Shown in pieces: positions 1 to 7,134 of a stretch of 17,740 bases of DNA (position 1 is the stretch's first letter; each line of letters starts with the position of its first letter). Position numbers and translations under genes: made by a program. The notes under the pieces were generated by a model, which was not told the DNA's origin, did not search any database, and saw only the letters and a list, made by a program, of their open reading frames with translations. The stretch is taken from the NCBI GenBank assembly GCA_902806305.1, contig CADCWC010000340.1, positions 1 through 17,740 of the forward strand, read 5' to 3'. Origin of the DNA: an uncultured Thermoleophilia bacterium. Its GTDB lineage: Bacteria; Actinomycetota; Thermoleophilia; Gaiellales; F1-60-MAGs149.

Positions 1-1
1 T

Positions 2-499
2 GACGTCCTGGTCCGCGCGGCTCGCCCCGACGACGTGCCGCTCCTCGAGGCGATGCTCCGCGAGGCGGCGACGTGGCGGCCTGGCAGCACCGACGCCGAC
101 CGGGCGGCCGCGCTGCTGAACCCGATCACGGCCCGGTACGTGGAGGGGTGGGGGCGGCCGGGCGACGTCGGGGTCGTCGCGGAGACCGGCGGACGTCCGA
201 TCGGGGCGGCCTGGTATCGCCGGTTCACGCCCGCGGCGCCCGCCTACGGGTTCGTGGCCGCCGACACGCCGGAGCTCGCGATCGCCGTGGCGGTGCCCCA
301 CCGCGGGCGCGGCGTCGGCACGGCCCTGCTCGAGGCCCTCGTCGCCGCCGCCCGGACGGCCGGCGAGCCTGCGCTGAGCCTCAGCGTCGAGGCGGGGAAC
401 CCGGCGCGGGTGCTGTACGAGCGGGTGGGCTTCCGGCAGGTCTGCGGAGACCGCGACGGCGCGACGCTGCGGCTCGTCCTCAACCCACCGCACGCCTGA
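2..499 (+). CDS. GNAT-family N-acetyltransferase, 5' end outside the window
   Basis: The frame is open from the first bases of the window (reading D-V-L-V-R-A-A-R-P-D-D-V), a typical GNAT beta-1 start, so the true start lies upstream; the GTG at 35 would cut into the first strand and is not favoured. About 165 residues are visible. The acetyl-CoA-binding motif A is clear (A-V-P-H-R-G-R-G-V-G-T-A-L-L, encoded near 289-333), followed by the motif B region with N-P-A-R-V-L-Y-E-R-V-G-F. These proteins transfer an acetyl group from acetyl-CoA to an amine; the substrate cannot be told from the sequence. The stop at 497-499 is 36 nt before the likely start of the nucleoside hydrolase, which has its own promoter-like box, so the two need not share a transcript. 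Confidence 0.85.
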   Translation, partial: DVLVRAARPDDVPLLEAMLREAATWRPGSTDADRAAALLNPITARYVEGWGRPGDVGVVAETGGRPIGAAWYRRFTPAAPAYGFVAADTPELAIAVAVPHRGRGVGTALLEALVAAARTAGEPALSLSVEAGNPARVLYERVGFRQVCGDRDGATLRLVLNPPHA

Positions 500-522
500 C
501 GGGTGGCGTCCGGGGCCGAACG

Positions 523-528
523 TACGAT
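523..528 (+). promoter_or_regulatory. Putative -10 box (TACGAT) for the nucleoside hydrolase
   Basis: TACGAT fits the TANNNT pattern and lies 7 nt before ATG 536, which would place the transcription start on the start codon (leaderless mRNA). The same geometry recurs before three other genes in the window. No convincing -35 box was seen. Confidence 0.45.
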
Positions 529-535
529 GCCCGCG

Positions 536-1468
536 ATGCCGCGCAAGATCATCCTCGACTGTGATCCCGGCCACGACGACGCGGTGGCCATTCTGCTGGC
601 CGCGGCGACGCCGGAGATCGAGCTCCTGGCGATCACGACGGTGGCCGGCAACCAGACGCTCGAGAAGACGACGCTGAACGCCCGGCGCATCTGCACGCTG
701 GCCGGGATCACCGACGTGCCGATCGCGGCCGGAGCCGCCGGGCCGCTCGTCCGGGACCTGCGCGTGGCGCCGGACATCCACGGCGAGTCGGGCATGGACG
801 GGCCGACGTTCGGCGAGCCGACGGTCCCGGTCAGCGACCGCCACGCCGTCGACCTGATCGTCGAGCTCGTCCGCGCGCACCCCGGCGAGGTGACGCTCGT
901 CCCCGTCGGGCCGCTCACGAACGTCGCGGCGGCGCTGCAACGTGATCCCGGCCTGGCGGCGCTGATCCCGGAGATCGTCTTCATGGGCGGCTCGACCGGT
1001 CGCGGCAACACCACGCCGCTCGCGGAGTTCAACGTCCACGACGACCCCGAGGCGGCGCAGCTCGTCCTCGACGCGGGCATCCCGGTCACCATGGTGGGCC
1101 TCAACCTGACCCACCAGGCGCGCGCCACCGAGGCGGTGGTGGAGCGGATCGCGGCGCTCGGCACCCCGGTCGGCGATGCCGTCCGCGACCTGATGACGTT
1201 CTTCGCGGCCATGTACGAGCAGGTCTTCGGGCTCACCGACCCGCCCGTCCACGACCCGTGCGCGGTGGCCCGCGTGGCCCGGCCGGAGCTGGTCCGCTGC
1301 GAGGACGTGTTCCTGGCCGTGGAGACCGAGGGGCGCTGGACGAGCGGCGCCACCGTCGTCGACCTCCACGGGGTGCTCGGCCACGCGCCGAACGCCAAGG
1401 TGGCCACCGAGCTCGACGTCGACGGGTTCTGGGAGCTCGTCGTCGACGCGCTCGCGACGTACCGCTGA
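536..1468 (+). CDS. Inosine-uridine-preferring nucleoside hydrolase
   Basis: Predicted calcium-dependent ribonucleoside N-glycosidase that hydrolyses purine or pyrimidine ribonucleosides to base and ribose for salvage. From ATG 536 the protein has 310 residues, normal for the family. The hallmark calcium site D-C-D-P-G-H-D-D-A lies at residues 8-16, close to the N-terminus as expected; other family motifs are V-G-P-L-T-N (124-129), E-F-N-V-H-D-D-P-E-A (164-173) and the H239-D240 pair in V-H-D-P-C-A. H82 is also present, as in the E. coli pyrimidine-preferring enzymes, but this does not fix specificity. In-frame alternatives are GTG 503 and ATG 527; ATG 536 is chosen because it gives the usual short N-terminus and sits where a leaderless transcript from the TACGAT box would begin. 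Confidence 0.92.
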   Translation: MPRKIILDCDPGHDDAVAILLAAATPEIELLAITTVAGNQTLEKTTLNARRICTLAGITDVPIAAGAAGPLVRDLRVAPDIHGESGMDGPTFGEPTVPVSDRHAVDLIVELVRAHPGEVTLVPVGPLTNVAAALQRDPGLAALIPEIVFMGGSTGRGNTTPLAEFNVHDDPEAAQLVLDAGIPVTMVGLNLTHQARATEAVVERIAALGTPVGDAVRDLMTFFAAMYEQVFGLTDPPVHDPCAVARVARPELVRCEDVFLAVETEGRWTSGATVVDLHGVLGHAPNAKVATELDVDGFWELVVDALATYR

Positions 1469-1504
1469 GCCGGTCCGCCGCGACGGCGAGGCTGCCGCCG
1501 ACTG

Positions 1505-1510
1505 TACCGT
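1505..1510 (+). promoter_or_regulatory. Putative -10 box (TACCGT) for the dap cluster
   Basis: TACCGT lies 36 nt before the dapD GTG in the gap after the nucleoside hydrolase. It would give a leader of about 30 nt carrying the AGGAG ribosome-binding site at 1538-1542. It matches the TANNNT boxes found elsewhere in the window; no clear -35 element is visible. Confidence 0.4.
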
Positions 1511-1546
1511 TCGGTCGCCGTCCGAGCCCCCGAGCCCAGGAGACCC

Positions 1547-2350
1547 GTGCCGATCGAGGAGACCATCGACGCCGCCTTCCGCGGCGAGCTGCCGCTCGAG
1601 GAGGCGCGGTCGGCCGTCCAGGAGGCGATCGCGCGGCTCGACCGCGGCGACGCGGCGCTCGCCGAGCGCGGCCCCGACGGCAGCTGGACGGTCAACGCCT
1701 GGCTCCAGCAGGCGATCGGCCTGCACTTCCGGCTGCAGGCCATGGAGATCATCGAGGTCGGCCCGTTCACCTACCACGACAAGATCCCGCTCAAGGGCCA
1801 CATGCCCGGGGTTCGCGTGGTGCCGCCCGCGACCGTCCGCCAGGGCGCCTACGTCGAGCCGGGGGCGGTGCTCATGCCGAGCTACGTCAACATCGGCGCC
1901 CGCGTCGGCTCGGGCACGATGATCGACACCTGGGCCACCGTGGGCTCGGGGGCCCAGGTCGGACGGGACGTGCACGTGGCGGGCGGCGTGGGGATCGGGG
2001 GCGTGCTCGAGCCGCCCGGCGCCCGGCCGGTCATCGTCGAGGACGGCGCGTTCCTCGGCTCGCGGTGCATCGTCGTCGAGGGCGTGCGCGTCGGCGCGGA
2101 GGCGGTGCTCGGCGCGGGCACCGTCCTGACCGCCTCGACGAAGATCCTCGACGTCACCGGACCTGAACCGAAGGAGCTGCAGGGAGAGGTGCCGGCGCGG
2201 GCCGTCGTCATCCCCGGCACGCGGCCGAAGTCGTTCCCCGGCGGCACGTTCGGCGTGCCGTGCGCGCTCATCATCGGCACGCGGTCGGCCTCGACCGACC
2301 GGAAGACGTCGCTCAACGCGGCGCTGCGCGACTTCGACGTGGCGGGCTGA
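1547..2350 (+). CDS. dapD: 2,3,4,5-tetrahydrodipicolinate N-succinyltransferase
   Basis: Transfers succinate from succinyl-CoA to tetrahydrodipicolinate, the first step of the succinylase branch to meso-DAP and lysine. The protein has 267 residues, close to the E. coli enzyme (274). Residues 1-90 form the N-terminal helical region; from about residue 92 the left-handed beta-helix hexapeptide region begins, with highly conserved V-V-P-P-A-T-V-R-Q-G-A, M-P-S-Y-V-N-I-G-A, T-M-I-D-T-W-A-T-V-G and G-G-V-G-I-G-G-V-L-E-P (to residue 155). This is the proteobacterial/E. coli-type DapD and not the longer mycobacterial type, which is noteworthy if the host is an actinomycete. The GTG start is supported by AGGAG (1538-1542) at a rather short 4-nt spacing. 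First gene of dapD-dapE-dapF-aminotransferase. Confidence 0.95.
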   Translation: MPIEETIDAAFRGELPLEEARSAVQEAIARLDRGDAALAERGPDGSWTVNAWLQQAIGLHFRLQAMEIIEVGPFTYHDKIPLKGHMPGVRVVPPATVRQGAYVEPGAVLMPSYVNIGARVGSGTMIDTWATVGSGAQVGRDVHVAGGVGIGGVLEPPGARPVIVEDGAFLGSRCIVVEGVRVGAEAVLGAGTVLTASTKILDVTGPEPKELQGEVPARAVVIPGTRPKSFPGGTFGVPCALIIGTRSASTDRKTSLNAALRDFDVAG

Positions 2351-2351
2351 C

Positions 2352-3416
2352 GTGGCCGCGCCCTCGCTGACCGGCTCGGTGGCCGACATCTGCCTGACGC
2401 TCGTGGCGACGCCCACGCCGACGGGACACGAGGAGCCGCTGACCGAGGCGGTCCTGGCCCGCTGCCGGGCGCTCGAGGTGCCGCACGAGCGCCTCGGCAA
2501 CGCCGTCGTGGCGCGCACGGGCGGCGACGGGGAGCCCGTGGCGCTCGTCGGCCACCTCGACACGGTCCCGAACTGGGACGGCGGCGGCGCCGCGCTCGAG
2601 GGCGAGCGGGTCGTCGGGCGGGGGGCGTCCGACATGAAGGGCGGCGTGGCGGTCATGCTGCGCCTGCTCGACCGCTTCGCGCGCCGCGGTCGGCCGGTCG
2701 TGCACGTCTTCTACGACCGCGAGGAGGGGCCGCACCTCGAGAACGGCATCCACCGGGTGCTCGAGGAGTCGCGGCTCCTCGGCCGTCCCGGTCTGGCCGT
2801 GGTGCTCGAGCCGACGGCCGGCACCATCCACGCGGGCGCCGTCGGGACATTGAACGCCGAGGTGGTGTTCCGCGGCGCCGCGGCGCACGCGGCCCGTCCC
2901 TGGGAGGGCCGGAACGCCGTCACGGCGGGTGGCCCGGCGCTCCTGCGGTTCGGCGCCCGCGAGCGGCGCGCCGTCGAGGTCGACGGGCTCACGTACTACG
3001 ACGTCGTCACCGTCACGACCGCCGTCGGCGGCGCGGCGCGGAACGTCGTGCCCGACCGCTTCGCGCTCGGCGTCAACGTCCGCTACGCCCCGGGCCGCTC
3101 GGCTGCCGAGGCCCGTGCCGAGGTCGCCGCGCTCGCGGGGCCCGAGGCGGAGATCGCGTGGCTCGACGACGCCGCCGCCGCGCTCCCCGCGCTCGACGCG
3201 CCCGCCGTGGCGGCGTTCCTGCGTCGCACGGGCCTCGAGGTCCGGCCGAAGCAGGCCTGGACCGACGTGGCGACGTTGTCGGCTGCGGGCATCCCGGCCG
3301 TGAACTACGGCCCCGGCGACCCCGCGCAGGCCCACCAGCGTGGCGAGTGGGTCTCGGTGCCCGCGATGGAGCGGTGCGAGGACGTCCTGGCCGAGTTCCT
3401 CACGGACGGAGCCTGA
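2352..3416 (+). CDS. dapE: Succinyl-diaminopimelate desuccinylase (M20 metallopeptidase family)
   Basis: Removes succinate from N-succinyl-LL-DAP. The 354-residue protein has the M20 dizinc site: H68 and D70 in G-H-L-D-T-V-P, bridging D94 in G-R-G-A-S-D-M-K-G-G, the catalytic Glu and ligand pair E124-E125 in D-R-E-E-G-P, E153 in L-E-P-T-A-G and H328 near the C-terminus in A-Q-A-H-Q-R-G-E. The central dimerisation domain lies around residues 165-275, with the H-A-A-R-P-W motif at 179-184. M20 members include other deacylases, but the position directly after dapD (GTG start 1 nt past the dapD stop) and before dapF supports the DapE role. Translation is probably coupled to dapD. Confidence 0.94.
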   Translation: MAAPSLTGSVADICLTLVATPTPTGHEEPLTEAVLARCRALEVPHERLGNAVVARTGGDGEPVALVGHLDTVPNWDGGGAALEGERVVGRGASDMKGGVAVMLRLLDRFARRGRPVVHVFYDREEGPHLENGIHRVLEESRLLGRPGLAVVLEPTAGTIHAGAVGTLNAEVVFRGAAAHAARPWEGRNAVTAGGPALLRFGARERRAVEVDGLTYYDVVTVTTAVGGAARNVVPDRFALGVNVRYAPGRSAAEARAEVAALAGPEAEIAWLDDAAAALPALDAPAVAAFLRRTGLEVRPKQAWTDVATLSAAGIPAVNYGPGDPAQAHQRGEWVSVPAMERCEDVLAEFLTDGA

Positions 3417-3426
3417 CGCGGCCACG

Positions 3427-4233
3427 CTGCGCCTCGAGAAGTGGCAGGGCGCCGGGAACGCCTACCTGCTCGTCGACGGCGACCGCCTGCCCCGGCCGCT
3501 CGACGCCGCCGCGGTGCGTCTGCTCTGCGACCCGCGGCGCGGCATCGGCGCCGACGGCGTGCTCGTCCTCGACCGGCCGACGGACGCTGCCGCGGCCGAC
3601 GCGCGGATGACGATCCTGAACCCGGACGGCTCGACGTCGGAGGCGTGCGGCAACGGCACCCGCATGGTCGTCCGCTACCTGGCCGAGCGCCTCCGTCGTG
3701 ACGCCGCTCGGGTCGAGACCGCTGCGGGGATCCTCCGCGGCACGGTGCACGCCGACGGGACCGTGACGAGCACGATGGCCGACGCGGCGCTCGAGGGTCC
3801 CGCCTACCGGCCGGACGACGGCACGTTCCCGTACCCGCACCGCTTCGTCTCGATCGGCAACCCGCACGTCGTGATCCCCGTCGAGGACCCCGCCGCCTTC
3901 CCGCTCGCCGAGCAGGGACCGGCGCTCGAGCACCATCGGTGGTTCCCCGAGCGCGCGAACGTCGAGGTGGTCCGCACCGTCGACCCGCACACGGTCGAGC
4001 TGCGCGTCTGGGAGCGCGGCGTGGGGGAGACCTGGGCCTGCGGCTCGGGTGCCTGCGCCGCGGCCGTGGCCGCCGTCCTCGACGGCAGCGCCGTCTCGCC
4101 GGTCGACGTCCGCCTCCCCGGCGGAACGCTGCGCATCGACGTCGGCGACGACCTCTCGATCCGCATGACCGGGCCCGCGAGCCGGATCGCCGTCGTCGAG
4201 CTCGACGACGCGCTCCTCGACGGAGCGGCCTGA
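3427..4233 (+). CDS. dapF: Diaminopimelate epimerase, probable non-canonical start
   Basis: Converts LL-DAP to meso-DAP by a two-cysteine racemisation. Both catalytic cysteines are present: C74 in S-E-A-C-G-N-G-T-R and C205 in T-W-A-C-G-S-G-A-C (numbered from the start used here). Other family signatures are the N-terminal L-E-K-W-Q-G-A-G-N, L-N-P-D-G-S, I-G-N-P-H and E-R-A-N-V-E-V. The start is the oddity: between GTG 3340, which overlaps 77 nt of dapE, and the conserved N-terminus there is no ATG, GTG or TTG. CTG 3427 gives a natural N-terminus and 268 residues, near the usual length (about 274); a GGAG at 3408-3411 is 15 nt away, which is long. Using GTG 3340 would add 29 residues that are only an out-of-frame reading of dapE. 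The stop overlaps the next start (TGATG). Function is sure; the start is not. Confidence 0.9.
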   Translation: MRLEKWQGAGNAYLLVDGDRLPRPLDAAAVRLLCDPRRGIGADGVLVLDRPTDAAAADARMTILNPDGSTSEACGNGTRMVVRYLAERLRRDAARVETAAGILRGTVHADGTVTSTMADAALEGPAYRPDDGTFPYPHRFVSIGNPHVVIPVEDPAAFPLAEQGPALEHHRWFPERANVEVVRTVDPHTVELRVWERGVGETWACGSGACAAAVAAVLDGSAVSPVDVRLPGGTLRIDVGDDLSIRMTGPASRIAVVELDDALLDGAA

Positions 4234-5399
4234 TGCGCCCGGCCCGCCGGCTCGAGCCGCTGCCCGAGTACCTCGCCGCCCGGCTGAACCGGCTCGTGGC
4301 CGAGCGCCGCGCCGCCGGCCGCGACGTGATCTCCCTCGGCGTCGGCGATCCCGACCTGCCGCCCAGCCGCGCGGCCCGCGCCGCGCTCGCGGCGGCGGTG
4401 CAGCGCGACGACGTGGCCCACTACCCGACGAACTGGGGGCTCCGGCCGCTCCGGGAGGCGGTGGCCCGCTTCTACGACGTCCGCTTCGGCGTCACGCTCG
4501 ACCCGGACCGCGAGGTGCTGCCGCTGCTCGGCGCCAAGGAGGGCCTGGCCCACCTCTGCCTGGCCCAGCTCGACCCCGGGGACGCCGCGCTCGTCGCCGA
4601 TCCCGGCTACCCCGTCTACGTCGGCGGGCCCGTCCTGGCGGGCGCGGAACCCGTGCCGCTGCCCCTCCGCGCCGACCGCGGCTTCCTCCCCGACCTCGAC
4701 GCGGTCCCGGCCGCGGACCGCGCGCGGGCGAACCTGGCGATCGTCGGCTACCCGAACAACCCGACCGGCGCCGTGGCCGACGACGCCTTCTTCGCCCGAC
4801 TGGCCGCGTTCGGGCTCGACGCCGACGTGCCGATCTGCCACGACAACGCCTACTCGGAGATCGCCTTCGACGGCTACGTGGCCCCGAGCTTCCTGGCCGC
4901 CCCCGACGCGCGCGAGGCCGGGATCGAGATCCTGTCGCTCTCGAAGGCCTTCAGCCTGCCCGGCTGGCGTCTGGCCTTCGCCGTCGGCAACGCCGCGATG
5001 GTCGCGAACCTGCACCGCCTGAAGGCCCACGTCGACGCGGGCGTGTTCGAGGGCCTCCAGCGAGCCGCCGTGCACCTGCTCGACTCCGACCCGGCCGAGC
5101 GCCGCGCGCTGGCCGACGTCTACGCCCGCCGGCGCACGATCGTGGTCGACGCGCTGCGGGCCGCGGGCCTCGACGTACCCGCGCCGCGGGGCGGGATGTA
5201 CGTCTGGATGCCGATCCCCACCGGCGAGCCGTCCGTCGTCTTCGCGGCCCGCATCCTCGAGCAGACCGACGTGGTCGTGTCGCCGGGCGCGGCCTACGGC
5301 GCCGCCGGCGAGGGCTTCGTCCGCCTGGCGCTGACGGTGCCCGAGCCGCGCCTCCGCGAGGCGCTGGAGCGGCTGACCGAGGCGCTGGTCGGCCCGTGA
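4233..5399 (+). CDS. dapC: PLP aminotransferase, DapL/DapC-like (diaminopimelate pathway)
   Basis: Fold-type I aminotransferase of 388 residues. Visible family residues: N176 in Y-P-N-N-P-T-G, D204 and Y207 in C-H-D-N-A-Y-S-E-I, the PLP-binding K238 in S-L-S-K-A-F-S-L-P-G-W-R, R246, and the substrate carboxylate-binding R364 in G-F-V-R-L-A-L. The N-terminal S-L-G-V-G-D-P-D-L-P and the P-L-L-G-A-K-E-G stretch resemble the LL-diaminopimelate aminotransferase (DapL) subfamily. Because dapD and dapE lie in the same cluster, the likely step is the N-succinyl-2-amino-6-oxopimelate/N-succinyl-LL-DAP transamination (DapC role); direct amination of tetrahydrodipicolinate (DapL role) cannot be excluded. 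ATG 4233 overlaps the dapF stop by 1 nt, indicating coupled translation. A broader amino-acid transaminase is the main alternative. Confidence 0.85.
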   Translation: MRPARRLEPLPEYLAARLNRLVAERRAAGRDVISLGVGDPDLPPSRAARAALAAAVQRDDVAHYPTNWGLRPLREAVARFYDVRFGVTLDPDREVLPLLGAKEGLAHLCLAQLDPGDAALVADPGYPVYVGGPVLAGAEPVPLPLRADRGFLPDLDAVPAADRARANLAIVGYPNNPTGAVADDAFFARLAAFGLDADVPICHDNAYSEIAFDGYVAPSFLAAPDAREAGIEILSLSKAFSLPGWRLAFAVGNAAMVANLHRLKAHVDAGVFEGLQRAAVHLLDSDPAERRALADVYARRRTIVVDALRAAGLDVPAPRGGMYVWMPIPTGEPSVVFAARILEQTDVVVSPGAAYGAAGEGFVRLALTVPEPRLREALERLTEALVGP

Positions 5400-5433
5400 T
5401 CGGCGGCGTCGAGACGCCCCGGGGCCCACGAGG

Positions 5434-5439
5434 TACAGT
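5434..5439 (+). promoter_or_regulatory. Putative -10 box (TACAGT) for the ABC importer operon
   Basis: TACAGT preceded by GG and 6 nt before ATG 5446, so transcription would start at or next to the start codon. No ribosome-binding site is seen in the remaining bases, consistent with a leaderless mRNA. No clear -35 element. Confidence 0.5.
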
Positions 5440-5445
5440 CACCAC

Positions 5446-6198
5446 ATGAGCGACTCGGCGGCGCGACCGCTCGTGCAGATGGAGTCGGTCAACAAGTCCT
5501 TCGGGGACCTGCACGTCCTCCACGACATCGATCTGTCGGTCGACCGGGGCGAGGTCGTCGTCGTGATCGGGCCGTCCGGCTCGGGCAAGTCGACCGTGTG
5601 CCGCTGCATCAACCGGCTGGAGCCGATCGACAGCGGGCGCATCCTCGTCGACGGCGCGCCGCTGCCCGAGGAGGGGAAGGCGCTCGCCCGCCACCGCGCG
5701 GACGTCGGGATGGTCTTCCAGTCGTTCAACCTGTTCGCGCACAAGACGATCCTGCAGAACGTCACGCTCGGCCCGATCAAGGTGCGCCGTGTGCCGCGGG
5801 CGGAGGCGGAGTCGCGCGGCCGGATCCTGCTCGACCGGGTCGGCATCGCGGACAAGGCCGATCGCTACCCCGCGGAGCTCTCGGGCGGCCAGCAGCAGCG
5901 GGCGGCGATCGCACGGGCCCTGGCCATGGATCCGAAGGTCATGCTCTTCGACGAGCCGACCTCGGCGCTCGACCCGGAGATGATCAAGGAGGTGCTCGAC
6001 GTCATGGTCGAGCTCGCCTCCGAGGGGATGACCATGGTCGTCGTGACGCACGAGATGGGCTTCGCCCGCTCGGCGGCGCAACGGGTCGTGTTCATGGACG
6101 GCGGGCGCATCGTGGAGGTCGCGCCCCCGGACCGGTTCTTCGGACAGCCGGAGACCGAGCGGGCCAAGGACTTCCTGTCGAAGATCCTGGCCCACTGA
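5446..6198 (+). CDS. gluA: Polar amino-acid ABC transporter ATPase (GluA/GlnQ type)
   Basis: Cytoplasmic ATPase that powers the importer encoded by the next three genes. The 250-residue protein has Walker A G-P-S-G-S-G-K-S-T (42-50), Q-loop Q92 in V-F-Q-S-F-N-L-F, signature L-S-G-G-Q-Q-Q-R (145-152), Walker B V-M-L-F-D-E (165-170) with D-loop S-A-L-D, and switch H202 in V-T-H-E-M. The F-Q-S-F-N-L-F-A-H stretch and the V-T-H-E-M-G-F-A sequence are typical of the polar amino-acid (PAAT) subfamily. Nearest by organisation to the corynebacterial glutamate system. The ATG is fixed by the TACAGT box just upstream; the binding protein follows after 24 nt. Confidence 0.95.
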   Translation: MSDSAARPLVQMESVNKSFGDLHVLHDIDLSVDRGEVVVVIGPSGSGKSTVCRCINRLEPIDSGRILVDGAPLPEEGKALARHRADVGMVFQSFNLFAHKTILQNVTLGPIKVRRVPRAEAESRGRILLDRVGIADKADRYPAELSGGQQQRAAIARALAMDPKVMLFDEPTSALDPEMIKEVLDVMVELASEGMTMVVVTHEMGFARSAAQRVVFMDGGRIVEVAPPDRFFGQPETERAKDFLSKILAH

Positions 6199-6212
6199 CC
6201 AGCACGGGAGAA

Positions 6213-6219
6213 GGGGGAG
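6213..6219 (+). promoter_or_regulatory. Ribosome-binding site of the binding-protein gene
   Basis: The purine-rich run GGGGGAG, inside AAGGGGGAGA, lies 3-5 nt before ATG 6223. It is the strongest Shine-Dalgarno sequence in this operon, fitting the need for excess binding protein over the ATPase and permeases. Confidence 0.6.
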
Positions 6220-6222
6220 ACG

Positions 6223-7131
6223 ATGGGATTCCGAGAACGACTGGCCACCGCGGCGGTGATGGCGGCGCTCGCCGCCGTCGGAGCCGGCTGCGGCGGCGAC
6301 GACGAGGAGGCGGCGGAGACCGCCGCGGGCGCCGCCACGAGCGCGGCCGCCGCCGCGGGCGAGGGGACGTCCTTCGAGGCCGGCACGACGATGCAGGCGA
6401 TCAAGGACAAGGGCAAGCTCGTCGTCGGGACGAAGTTCGACCAGCCGCTGTTCGGCCAGAAGGCCCCCAGCGGCGACGTCGAGGGCTTCGACACCGAGAT
6501 CGCCCGTGAGCTCGCCGCGGCGATCACGGGGAGCCGGGACAACGTCGAGTTCGTCGAGGCGGTCTCCAAGAACCGGGAGCCGTTCATCGAGCAGGGCAAG
6601 GTCGACATCGTCGTGGCGACCTACACCATCAACGACAAGCGGAAGGAGGTCGTCTCCTTCGCCGGGCCCTACTACATCGCGGGCCAGGACATCATGGTCA
6701 AGTCCGACAACGACACGATCGCGGGCATCGAGGACCTGAACGGGAAGAAGGTGTGTTCGGTCGAGGGCTCGACGTCGGAGGCGAACGTGAAGGAGCAGGC
6801 GCCGCAGGCCGAGGTGCTGCTCTTCGACACCTACTCCCAGTGCGCCGAGGCGCTCGGCGACGGACGCGTGGAGGCCGTCTCGACCGACAACGTCATCCTG
6901 CTCGGCCTGATCGAGCAGAACGGCGACGCCTACAAGCTGGTCGGCAAGCCGTTCACCGAAGAGCCGTACGGGATCGGGCTGAAGAAGGACGACACGGCGT
7001 TCCGGACCTTCATCAACGACGAGCTCGAGCGGATGTACGAGGACGGCCGCTGGAAGAAGGCGTTCGAGAGCACCGTCGGGAAGGTCGAGAAGAACACACC
7101 CGAGCCTCCGCCGGTCGACCGGTACGAGTAG
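6223..7131 (+). CDS. gluB: Glutamate-type ABC importer substrate-binding lipoprotein
   Basis: Extracytoplasmic lipoprotein that captures a polar amino acid, probably glutamate, and delivers it to the two permeases. The 302-residue protein has a short basic N-terminus, a hydrophobic segment and a lipobox ending in V-G-A-G-C (C23 lipidated), then a low-complexity Ala/Glu/Gly linker to about residue 53 before the SBP fold. The SBP_bac_3 domain begins near I-K-D-K-G-K-L-V-V-G-T and contains G-F-D-T-E-I-A-R-E-L, typical of this family. Two cysteines in V-C-S-V-E-G-S-T and Y-S-Q-C-A-E-A-L are spaced as in actinobacterial GluB proteins, where they could form a disulfide. Located 24 nt after the ATPase and 3 nt before the first permease. 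Confidence 0.93.
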   Translation: MGFRERLATAAVMAALAAVGAGCGGDDEEAAETAAGAATSAAAAAGEGTSFEAGTTMQAIKDKGKLVVGTKFDQPLFGQKAPSGDVEGFDTEIARELAAAITGSRDNVEFVEAVSKNREPFIEQGKVDIVVATYTINDKRKEVVSFAGPYYIAGQDIMVKSDNDTIAGIEDLNGKKVCSVEGSTSEANVKEQAPQAEVLLFDTYSQCAEALGDGRVEAVSTDNVILLGLIEQNGDAYKLVGKPFTEEPYGIGLKKDDTAFRTFINDELERMYEDGRWKKAFESTVGKVEKNTPEPPPVDRYE

Positions 7132-7134
7132 GCG

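Noticed and set aside
1476..1488. CGCCG-CGA-CGGCG hairpin after the nucleoside hydrolase
   Set aside because: Only five pairs and no T-run; too weak to call a terminator.
244..1770. A 508-codon Ser/Arg/Thr-rich open frame on the minus strand
   Set aside because: Antisense to the acetyltransferase, nucleoside hydrolase and dapD, with no domain or ribosome-binding site.
5405..5418. GGCGTC-GA-GACGCC inverted repeat after the aminotransferase gene
   Set aside because: The loop is only 2-4 nt and no T-run follows; it could be chance in GC-rich DNA.
7111..7122. Perfect 12-bp palindrome CCGGTCGACCGG at the end of the binding-protein gene
   Set aside because: It lies in the coding region, gives only a 4-bp stem with a 4-nt loop, and such short GC palindromes are expected by chance here.
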